Source of the DNA: Methylobacterium sp. SyP6R
GTDB lineage: Bacteria; Pseudomonadota; Alphaproteobacteria; Rhizobiales; Beijerinckiaceae
Assembly: GCF_019216885.1 (NCBI RefSeq)
Contig: NZ_JAAQRC020000001.1
Location: 3,392,501-3,456,500 of the forward strand
Length of the DNA: 64,000 nt
Reading direction: 5' to 3'
Both the position numbers and the translations under genes were made by a program. Below are positions 38,639 through 45,885 of the stretch, piece after piece. The notes under the pieces are model-generated. The model was given only the letters and a program-made list of their open reading frames with translations. It was not told the DNA's origin and made no database searches. How positions within the stretch are numbered: position 1 is the stretch's first letter; every line of letters begins with the position of its first letter.

Positions 38639-40195
38639 TCAATGCGCCTCGATCGGCCCCCCCGACCGCGGCGGCTTCTTCAGGATCGCCACGACCGCGA
38701 GGCTGAGCACCAGGCTCACCCCAACGAGCCAGAACCCGTCCGCGTAGGCCATCACATAGGCCTCGCGCCGCACCTGTTGCGCCAGCATTCCGACCGCCGC
38801 GGCCTTGGCAGCCAGCGGATCGGCGATGTGGCCGTGCAGCCCCGCCGCCAGGGCCGCCAGGCGCTCCTGGGTGCGGGTGGCGTTGACGGTGATCGCCTCG
38901 GCCAGAACCGAGAAGTGCATGTGCTCGCGCCGCTCGATCATCGTCGACAGCATGGCGATGCCGATCGAGCCGCCGAGGTTGCGCATCATGTTGGACAGGG
39001 CCGAGGCATCGGCCGTGTCCCGCGGTGCCAGGCCGGCGGTCGAGAGCTGCGACAGCGGGATGGTGAAGAGCGGCTGGCCGATCGCCCGCATCAGCTGCGG
39101 CAGGATCAGCTGGTCGGCGCCGACATCGTGGGTCAGCCCGACATTGATCCAGCAGCTCGCGATGAAGAACAGGGTGCCGGTGACGACGAGAAGCCGCGCG
39201 TCGACCTTCCGCATGATGAGCGGCATCATCGGGAACAGCACGAGCTGCGGCAGGCCCGACCACATCACCACGTGGCCGATCTGCTCGGCGTTGTAGCCCT
39301 GAATCTGGGCGCAATAGACCGGGATGATGTAGATCGAGCCGAACGAGACCGCCCCGAGCACGGTCATCAGCATGCAGGCGCCGCCGACCGAGCGGTTGGC
39401 CAGCACCCTGAGGTTGATGAAGGGCCGTTCGGCGGTCAGCTCGCGGATGATGAAGCCGGCGATGCCGAGAACCGCCAGAAGGCTCGCCTTGACGATGACG
39501 GGCGAGCCGAACCAGTCCTTGCGCTGGCCTTCCTCCAGCACGAAGGTCAGGGCCGGCAGGCCGGTCGCCATCAGGCCGATGCCGATCCAGTCGCCCTTCA
39601 GCAATTCGCCCCAGCGCGCCGGCACCGATTCGAAGGCGCCGAGCTGGATCGCGGCGGCGAGGGGGCCGAAGATTAGGTTCAGGTAGAAGATGTAGTGCCA
39701 GGACAGGTTGTCGGTGAGCCAGCCGCCGACCGTCGGGCCGATCGCCGGCGCGAAGGTGGCGGTGAGCCCGAACAGCGCGATGCCGACGGCCTGCTGGCTC
39801 TTCGGCAGCCGGGTCCGCACGATCACGATCGCCGTCGGGATCAGCACCCCGCCGGTGAAGCCCTGGCCGGCCCGGAACAGGATCATCTGGCTCAAGTTGG
39901 TCGAGAGCGCGCAGGCGAGCGAGAAGCCGGTGAACAGGATGGTGTTGACGGCGAGATAGCGCCGCAGCCCGATCACCGAGGAGAGCCAGCCGGTGAGCGG
40001 GATCACGATGATCTCGGCCATCAGGTAGGCGGTCGAGATCCAGCTGCCCTCTTCCGTCGAGGCGCCGAGCGCGCCCTGGATGTCGGCGAGCGAGGCGTTG
40101 GTGATCTGGATGTCGAGGATCGCCGTGAAGGCGCCCAGGATCGCGCCGAACACCGCGAGCCAGTCGCGGGGACTGGCCTTCGTCTCCGGATTCAT
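38639..40195 (-). CDS. emrB: DHA2-family MFS drug efflux permease, EmrB-like
   Basis: A 518-residue inner-membrane proton antiporter with about 14 hydrophobic helices. Family signatures include LDIQITNASLADIQGALGAS, WISTAYLMAEIIVIPLTGWL, FRAGQGFTGGVLIPTA and PAIGPTVGGWLTDNLSWHYI (the antiporter motif C region). It overlaps the upstream HlyD-type adaptor gene by 4 bp and should form a tripartite pump with it and an outer-membrane TolC-like channel not present here. Expression is probably controlled by the divergent TetR gene. Confidence 0.93.
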   Translation of the reverse strand: MNPETKASPRDWLAVFGAILGAFTAILDIQITNASLADIQGALGASTEEGSWISTAYLMAEIIVIPLTGWLSSVIGLRRYLAVNTILFTGFSLACALSTNLSQMILFRAGQGFTGGVLIPTAIVIVRTRLPKSQQAVGIALFGLTATFAPAIGPTVGGWLTDNLSWHYIFYLNLIFGPLAAAIQLGAFESVPARWGELLKGDWIGIGLMATGLPALTFVLEEGQRKDWFGSPVIVKASLLAVLGIAGFIIRELTAERPFINLRVLANRSVGGACMLMTVLGAVSFGSIYIIPVYCAQIQGYNAEQIGHVVMWSGLPQLVLFPMMPLIMRKVDARLLVVTGTLFFIASCWINVGLTHDVGADQLILPQLMRAIGQPLFTIPLSQLSTAGLAPRDTADASALSNMMRNLGGSIGIAMLSTMIERREHMHFSVLAEAITVNATRTQERLAALAAGLHGHIADPLAAKAAAVGMLAQQVRREAYVMAYADGFWLVGVSLVLSLAVVAILKKPPRSGGPIEAH

Positions 40196-41325
40196 CGCGG
40201 CAGCGCCTCGCTGACGAGAGCGGTGGCCGGCCTCGGCCCGTGTCCCGCCTCGATCGCGCCGTGGGTATGCACCGTCGCCTCGACCGAGAGGCCCGGGCGC
40301 AGGCGGGGGAGCAGGGGATCGTCGCCGTCGAGCGCGATGCGCACCGGCACCCGCTGCACCACCTTGGTGAAGTTGCCGGTGGCGTTCTCCGGCGGCAGCA
40401 GGGCGAATTGCGCGCCGGTGCCGGGCGAGAAACTCTCGATCCGGCCGCCGAATTCGTGCTCGCCGAGCGCGTCGACCGTGAAGGTGACCGGCTGGCCCTC
40501 GATCATGCGGCCGGTCTGCGTCTCCTTGAAGTTCGCCACCAGGTAGATGTCGCGGCCCATCGGCACCACGGTCAGGAGCCCGGTCCCGGCGGAGACGAAC
40601 TGCCCGACCCGCAGGGAGCGGTCGCCGATCGTGCCGTCGATCGGCGCGGTCACGGTCGCGTAGCTGAGGTTGAGCCGGGCCTGCTCGACCTTGGCCTGGG
40701 CGCCCTCCAGGGTGGCGCGGGCGCTCGCTTCCAGCGCCTTCAGGCTCTCGACCTGCTTCCTGGACGCTTCCAGCGACGCCACCGCCTTGTCGCGCGCCGC
40801 CCGCTTCTGGCGCAGGTCGGCATCGGCCTGCTGCTGGCGCTGCACCGTGCCGGAGCCGGTCTGGAGCAGGTTGCGGTAGCGGTCGTATTCCTTGGTCGAG
40901 AAGTCGAGCCCGGCCTCGGTGTTCTCGATCTCGGCCTTCGCCGATTGCACCTGCGCCTGGGCCTGGGTGATCGCCGCGGCGGTGCCGAGGATCTGGGCCC
41001 GCGCCTTCTCGACGTCGGCCTCGGCCTGCTTGAGCGCCACCCGGTACTCGCGGTCGTCGAGGCGCGCCAGTACCGTGCCGGCCTCGACCGGCTGGTTGTC
41101 GCCGACGAGCACCGCGGCGATGGTGCCGGCGATCCGGGGCGCGACCGTGACCTTGTCGGCCTGGAGATAGGCGTCCTCGGTCGTCTCGAGGAAGCGCCCG
41201 GTCGTCCACCAGTGCCAGCCATAGGTGCCGCCGCCGCTCAAACCCGCGAGAAGGACGAGGCCGAGGATCAGCCGGCCCTTGCGCCGCTTGAGCGGCACCG
41301 GGGAGATGGCGTGGGATTGCTGCAT
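40192..41325 (-). CDS. emrA: HlyD-family efflux adaptor, EmrA-like
   Basis: A 377-residue membrane-fusion protein. A short cytoplasmic N-terminus with basic residues (LKRRKGRLILGLVLLAGLSG) leads into one transmembrane helix. The lipoyl/barrel-sandwich half motif (ITVAPRIAGTIAAVLVGDNQ-like), a long coiled coil (about residues 95-210, rich in Ala, Gln and Lys) and the return motif ATVTAPIDGTIGDRSLRVGQ follow. It is the first gene of the pump operon and its stop overlaps the emrB-like start. The operator at 41345-41361 lies directly upstream. Confidence 0.93.
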   Translation of the reverse strand: MQQSHAISPVPLKRRKGRLILGLVLLAGLSGGGTYGWHWWTTGRFLETTEDAYLQADKVTVAPRIAGTIAAVLVGDNQPVEAGTVLARLDDREYRVALKQAEADVEKARAQILGTAAAITQAQAQVQSAKAEIENTEAGLDFSTKEYDRYRNLLQTGSGTVQRQQQADADLRQKRAARDKAVASLEASRKQVESLKALEASARATLEGAQAKVEQARLNLSYATVTAPIDGTIGDRSLRVGQFVSAGTGLLTVVPMGRDIYLVANFKETQTGRMIEGQPVTFTVDALGEHEFGGRIESFSPGTGAQFALLPPENATGNFTKVVQRVPVRIALDGDDPLLPRLRPGLSVEATVHTHGAIEAGHGPRPATALVSEALPR

Positions 41326-41344
41326 GGCGGCTGGCCGATAACGA

Positions 41345-41361
41345 AACGATACGGTATCGTT
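41345..41361. promoter_or_regulatory. TetR-type operator between the pump operon and its regulator
   Basis: AACGATAC-g-GTATCGTT is a perfect 8-bp inverted repeat with a one-base centre, midway in the 76-bp divergent region. TetR regulators of efflux pumps typically bind such palindromes over both promoters, so this is the likely site of repression and autoregulation. Confidence 0.8.
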
Positions 41362-41401
41362 GTGATAGGCCGATCATCGGGGTCGAGCAAGGAGACGATC
41401 C

Positions 41402-42103
41402 ATGAGCCAGGCGGTGCTCGCCGATGCGAGGGACGCGGGGCGGCGCAGCGGCGGGCGCCCGACCCGGGAGGAGGCGGAGCGGCGCGATGCACGGCTGGTC
41501 GCCGTGGCGACGCAGCTGTTCATGGAGCACGGCTTCGACGCGACCTCGATCGACGCGGTGGCGCAGGCGGCGGGGGTGAGCAAGCCGACGCTCTATGCCC
41601 GCTACCGCGACAAGCGCGCCCTGTTCGCGGCGGTGCTGGAGGAGCGGATCCGGGACTGGCTGGCGCCGCTCTCGGCGGCGGCGGAGGCGCAAGGAGCGAC
41701 GGGAGAGGGGCGGGACGCCGCAACGGTCCTGGACGAGCTGAGCCGGACCCTCCTCGCCCGGGCACAGGCCCCGGGCGCGGCGGCGCTCAACCGCTGCATC
41801 GTCGCCCAGGCGCTGCATTTCCCCGACCTCGCGCGGCTGGCCTACGAGGAGGGCTGGCTGCGCGGCGTGCGGGCGGTGGCGCGCCTCCTTACGGTGCTCG
41901 ACGAGCAGGGCCAGATCGCGGTCGAGGATCCGGAGATCGCCGCCGACCTCTTCCTCAACCTGGTGCTCGGCAGGACCTCGCGGCAGGCGCTCTACGGCAT
42001 CGCGATCGACCCGGAGGCGCAGGAGAGGCGCCGCCGGGCCGCCTTGGCGTTGTTCCTGGCAGGCGTGCGGCCGCGCCCTACTGGATCAGGCGGGCGACCT
42101 TGA
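41402..42103 (+). CDS. TetR/AcrR-family repressor of the adjacent efflux operon
   Basis: A 233-residue regulator. The N-terminal helix-turn-helix reads RLVAVATQLFMEHGFDATSI then DAVAQAAGVSKPTLYARYRD. The rest is the helical ligand-binding and dimerisation domain (TetR_C-type, LNRCIVAQALHFPDLARLAY). It is divergent from the emrA/emrB-like genes and presumably represses them until a substrate binds. Its 3' end overlaps the convergent TadG-like gene by 26 bp. About 20 low-complexity residues precede the HTH. Confidence 0.92.
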   Translation: MSQAVLADARDAGRRSGGRPTREEAERRDARLVAVATQLFMEHGFDATSIDAVAQAAGVSKPTLYARYRDKRALFAAVLEERIRDWLAPLSAAAEAQGATGEGRDAATVLDELSRTLLARAQAPGAAALNRCIVAQALHFPDLARLAYEEGWLRGVRAVARLLTVLDEQGQIAVEDPEIAADLFLNLVLGRTSRQALYGIAIDPEAQERRRRAALALFLAGVRPRPTGSGGRP

Positions 42104-43529
42104 GCGCCTGGTCGAACATCGCGTTGAGCGCCGCCGTGATGTCGGCCGGCGCGTTGGCGGTGCGGAAATAGCCCGGCGAGGCGCAGGACTGGAGCGGCGT
42201 CGCCAGGGTCGGGCTGAAGCCGTTGACCCGGCCATTCTCCCAGGCGACGCCGCCGCCCTTATCGACGAAGCTGATCTGGTTGTAGGGAATGTAGAGGATC
42301 GAGATCGTCGCGCCGGCGGCTTTAAGAGCGTCGCAGTTCTTGGGGTCGATCTGCGACGGCTGCGAGCCGTCCCACCAGGCGTCGCCATAGCCCGGGAACT
42401 TCGAGGGATTGCCCGGATAGGCGTATTTGCCGTTGCTCGACGTGAAGAAGTGCTGACCGTTCTGCATCCCGTCGGTGACGAGGAACACGAAGGGCTTGCG
42501 GCTCGCGCTGGTGGACCCGTCACCGAAGCCGTTGAGCCCGACGATGCCCTTCATCTGCGGGAAGGCGACCTCGAAATGGGTGCCGCCCGAGCCGGTGCCG
42601 GTGGTCGGGTCGCCCGGGGAGTAGAGCTGCGTCGTGCCGGTATCCAGGAGGTTTGTGAAGGCGAGCGGCCAGGAACTCGAGCACTGGGCCATCGTCTTCA
42701 GGCTGGTGAGGTCGCCGGTGAGCGCCGCGAGCGTCGCCAGCTGGTTGACGAACGGGTAGATGCCGATCCGGTACTGGTTCGACACGGCCTGGTTCGAGGC
42801 CCGCTGGAGCAGCGAGCAGACGGCGTTGTTCACCGCGTCCGACCGCAGCTGGATCTTGCCCGCCGCCAGGCCCCAGCCGGTATTGCCGGGGAAGTGGCAG
42901 GCGAACTGGCATCCCTGCTGGTAGTCGGAATACATGTCGTTGTTGACGCTGGCGAGCTGGGTCATGCCGCTCGAGGTCGCGGGCAGGCCCATCGATCCCG
43001 ACACGTCGACCATCAGGTAGAAGTCGAGGTAGCTCGGCAGGTCGACGGAGGCGGTCGCGGTATTGGTCACCGTCGTGGTCGGCACAAGGAACAGCTTCGA
43101 GAAGCTGTTGCTGATCGTCGCCGTGTACGAGATCGACGCGGTGATCGTCTGGCCGTTGGCCGAGGACGAGACCTGCGGCGTCTGCATCGTCACGGTGGCG
43201 AGGGGAACGTTGCCGGCATTGACGTTGAAGGTGTTGACGGCCTGTTTCGCGCCCGCGGCGAGAGCGGCATTCATCACGCCGCTCTCGCCCGAATGGGCGG
43301 CGACGTAGGCCTTGGCGGTCACGATGGCGGCGAGCGCCGCCGCGTCCGCGGCCCGGTCGAGCCGTGCCCGGTCGGTGACGGCGACGCCGTAATCGACCGC
43401 GAGCCCGACGAGGCCGACGATCGGGATCAGGCTCAGCCCGAACAGGATGTTGATGCCGCCGTCGCGGGCGCGGACCAGGGACGCCGCTGCCGCGGCGAAC
43501 CGGGATGCACAGTTCAGAAGCCGGGACAT
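42078..43529 (-). CDS. TadG-like protein with vWA domain
   Basis: A 483-residue Tad-type pilus accessory protein. The N-terminus carries the TadG/TadE-like helix (GGINILFGLSLIPIVGLVGL, then AVDYGVAVTDRARLDRAADA). A von Willebrand factor A domain follows, with the MIDAS motif DVSGSMGLP (DxSxS) and later VTDGMQNG. Several Cys (QQGCQFACHFPG, CSSSW) suggest disulfides outside the membrane. TadG proteins are thought to anchor or support Tad/Flp pili at the envelope. It is last of a three-gene set with two TadE-like genes; the rest of the tad/cpa locus is absent here. Confidence 0.88.
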   Translation of the reverse strand: MSRLLNCASRFAAAAASLVRARDGGINILFGLSLIPIVGLVGLAVDYGVAVTDRARLDRAADAAALAAIVTAKAYVAAHSGESGVMNAALAAGAKQAVNTFNVNAGNVPLATVTMQTPQVSSSANGQTITASISYTATISNSFSKLFLVPTTTVTNTATASVDLPSYLDFYLMVDVSGSMGLPATSSGMTQLASVNNDMYSDYQQGCQFACHFPGNTGWGLAAGKIQLRSDAVNNAVCSLLQRASNQAVSNQYRIGIYPFVNQLATLAALTGDLTSLKTMAQCSSSWPLAFTNLLDTGTTQLYSPGDPTTGTGSGGTHFEVAFPQMKGIVGLNGFGDGSTSASRKPFVFLVTDGMQNGQHFFTSSNGKYAYPGNPSKFPGYGDAWWDGSQPSQIDPKNCDALKAAGATISILYIPYNQISFVDKGGGVAWENGRVNGFSPTLATPLQSCASPGYFRTANAPADITAALNAMFDQALKVARLIQ

Positions 43530-44245
43530 TTCGTGGCGATTCCGTCGTTGCCGTTCGTGTCGAAATTGATGAGCGAGGCGTAGCGCGGCTGGATGTAGGC
43601 CGAGCGGGCGATCCGCAGCGAGGGGAGGTAGCTGGCCCCGAAGGTCGGGTTGAACGTGAACACCACGTCGATCACCACCATCGAGGCCGGGCCGAAGAGG
43701 GAGCGCGGCAGCGTCTGCGGGGTCGGATCCGCGGTGTTCGAGGCCGCGATCTGCGGCGTACCGCAGGGCCGGTAGGCCGGCCCGCCCGAAGGTTGCGTCG
43801 TGCCCGTGCTTGTCCAGACCACGTCGGCGCGGTAGCAGGCGGACAGATCGCTGCTGTCGCTGCAGGTCGTCGCAATTTGCGTGAACTGGATGCTGGCATA
43901 GTTGATCGTGACGACCTGCCACCATTGCTTGCCCTGTCGCTTGCCCTCGCCCATCACGTAGGGGAACAAGACGAGAGCCGAGTCGAAGCTATAATGCAGG
44001 TCGCTCGCATTGACGGTGGCGACGGTCGTAGAGCCATTGCTGGGAGGCGTGGTCTGCGAGATCATCTGGCTGATCGACTGCACCACCAGCTCGACCTTGC
44101 GCACCGCGTTGATGTAGGCAATGAGCTGGATGCCCCCGAGCATGATCACCAGGAGCACGGGCAGGATCAGCGCGGCCTCGACCGCGGCGAGCCCGTCATC
44201 GGCGGCGCGGAAGCGCCGGAGCCGGAGCCTGACACGGTCGCGCAT
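43514..44245 (-). CDS. TadE/TadG-like pseudopilin
   Basis: A 243-residue protein. After a basic N-terminus (MRDRVRLRLRRFRAADD) it has the TadE-type prepilin helix GLAAVEAALILPVLLVIMLG, in which a Glu follows the predicted processing site, then a periplasmic domain with two or more Cys pairs (TTCSDSSDLSACYRADVVW, YRPCGTP, KCPGF). Tad pseudopilins are minor components made functional by the TadV peptidase. Its start overlaps the preceding stop by 1 bp (TGATG), and its end overlaps the TadG-like start by 16 bp, so the three genes are tightly coupled. Confidence 0.85.
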   Translation of the reverse strand: MRDRVRLRLRRFRAADDGLAAVEAALILPVLLVIMLGGIQLIAYINAVRKVELVVQSISQMISQTTPPSNGSTTVATVNASDLHYSFDSALVLFPYVMGEGKRQGKQWWQVVTINYASIQFTQIATTCSDSSDLSACYRADVVWTSTGTTQPSGGPAYRPCGTPQIAASNTADPTPQTLPRSLFGPASMVVIDVVFTFNPTFGASYLPSLRIARSAYIQPRYASLINFDTNGNDGIATKCPGF

Positions 44246-44781
44246 CAGTATTGCTCGACGCGGAAGGCGGCGGTCGAGATCATCAGATAGGCCGGCTGGC
44301 CCTTGTAGGTGGCCTGGGAGGCGATCAGGTTGGTCACGAAGGACGGCAGGAAGGTGACCGGGTAGATCACCTGGAGGTACTGGTACTGCCCCTGCGTGCC
44401 GAGCGTGAACTGGCCGCTCCCCGGTGTCAGGTTCGGGATCGAGAGGCCGCTCTGATCGGAATTGACGTAGCTGTAGTAGCTCCCGTTCACGACGTACAGG
44501 TTGACGATGAGGTCGTCGCAGGAGATCGACGACGGCAGGATCGCGCACAAAGTCTGGGTGAAGGCGGCGAGCGTCGGTGGTGGATTCGACTTCTGCGAGT
44601 TGCCGACGATGATGTCCCGCGCCGCCTTCTCGACCGCGAAATCCAGCTTCTGATTGTAGTACAGAGTCTGGGCGACGCCCATCGTGAACAGCAGGGCCAT
44701 GATGAACATCAGGCCGACCAGGGCGAACTCGACGGTCGTCGATCCCTTGTCGTCGCGGAGGAGGCCTAGCATGCGTCGCAT
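44245..44781 (-). CDS. TadE-like pseudopilin
   Basis: A 178-residue protein. The N-terminal segment DKGSTTVEFALVGLMFIMAL is the classical TadE signature, with Glu at position 5 of the mature-like helix, and is followed by TLYYNQKLDFAVEKAARDII. The remainder is a Tyr/Ser-rich periplasmic domain with two Cys (TLCAILPSSISCDD). It opens the TadE-TadE-TadG set. The ATG at 44781 is preceded by a second in-frame ATG four codons inside; either could be used. Confidence 0.87.
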   Translation of the reverse strand: MRRMLGLLRDDKGSTTVEFALVGLMFIMALLFTMGVAQTLYYNQKLDFAVEKAARDIIVGNSQKSNPPPTLAAFTQTLCAILPSSISCDDLIVNLYVVNGSYYSYVNSDQSGLSIPNLTPGSGQFTLGTQGQYQYLQVIYPVTFLPSFVTNLIASQATYKGQPAYLMISTAAFRVEQY

Positions 44782-44952
44782 GCCGCCAACCTAGGGTCAC
44801 CGGGTTAAGATCGCGGAAATCTGACCGCCGAGACTCCCGGCACCTTACCGTCAGATGCCCATACCGGCCACTCTCAGGCTTAACCGTGCGTGACCCCGTT
44901 CGCCGAAAGGCGCGCCGCCGTGACGCCCGCCCGGCCGCCGCTCACGGAGGCG

Positions 44953-45885
44953 TCACGGATCCTTGGCGATCGCCTCGATGTCGCGGTCGACGCCGCTCTC
45001 GACCTTGAAGTCCTGGGTGTAGACCTTGCCGTCGTGGCGGGCGATGAGCTGGTACTCGCCTTCCGCCAGGGTCACCTGCGGGAAGGCGCCGATCGCCTCG
45101 CGGATCGTGTCGCCGCCCGGCGTCAGCACGCTGAAGGCGGTGCCCGCGAAGGCCTCGGTGCCGGGAGCGGCGACGAGCTTCAGGGTTACCGTCGCGGCGC
45201 GGTGGTTGAGGGTCGCATCGGTGAGGCGGCCGTTCTCCACCTTCAGGTCGGCGCGCTGGATCGCGTTGGAATCGCCCCAGGTCGAGACGACGTGGTAGGT
45301 CCCCTCGGGCAAGCGCACCACCTCGCCGGCCTTGACGCCGTCGCGGACGAGCCGCCCCTCCGGGTTGTTGCCGATCGGCACGAAGACCGCGAAGGCGAGC
45401 TGGCCGGCTGCGATCTTCGCCTCGCCGACCGCGCCGGCGAGCCGCAACGCCCCGGCATTGACGGTGAGCTGGTCGCTCGCCGCCCCGGAATTCAGGGTCA
45501 CGCGCTTCGAGGTGCTGACGAAGCCGTAGGTGACGTTGGCCAGATAGCTACCCGGCGGCAGCCGGAAGGTCGGCTGCGCCTCCTCGGAGCGGGCCAGCAC
45601 CACGGGCTTGCCGCCCTCCGGCCGGTCCTCGTAGATCCGCCAGGTCAGGCCGCCGCGCAGGGGCTTGGCCTCGCTGGTCAGCACCGCCCGCAAGGACAGG
45701 CTGGCCTCGGCGGGCGCCGGCGCCGGGGGCGGCCCCTGGGTCACGCCCTGGGGGGCGATGCCTTGAGGCGCGCCGCCCGCGGGCAGCGACGGGGTCTGTC
45801 CCAGGGCAGGGATCTGTCCCAGGGCGGAGCTTGCGACGAGCGCGAGCGCCAGGGCCTCACCGAACCGCCGTCTCGCCCGCGTCAT
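44953..45885 (-). CDS. Exported protein with repeated beta domains
   Basis: A 310-residue protein with a signal peptide (RFGEALALALVASSALG) and a short Gly/Gln/Pro linker containing GQIPALGQTP and GIAPQGVTQG. The body has about three or four related beta units, each with a turn of the type LPPGSYLANVTYG, LPEGTYHVVSTWG and LAEGEYQLIARHDGKVYTQ. These resemble carboxypeptidase-regulatory/prealbumin-like folds. I do not know a characterised homologue. Its start lies inside the 3' end of the YfhO-like gene (29-bp overlap), so the two are translationally linked and probably work together at the cell surface or periplasm. Confidence 0.75.
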   Translation of the reverse strand: MTRARRRFGEALALALVASSALGQIPALGQTPSLPAGGAPQGIAPQGVTQGPPPAPAPAEASLSLRAVLTSEAKPLRGGLTWRIYEDRPEGGKPVVLARSEEAQPTFRLPPGSYLANVTYGFVSTSKRVTLNSGAASDQLTVNAGALRLAGAVGEAKIAAGQLAFAVFVPIGNNPEGRLVRDGVKAGEVVRLPEGTYHVVSTWGDSNAIQRADLKVENGRLTDATLNHRAATVTLKLVAAPGTEAFAGTAFSVLTPGGDTIREAIGAFPQVTLAEGEYQLIARHDGKVYTQDFKVESGVDRDIEAIAKDP

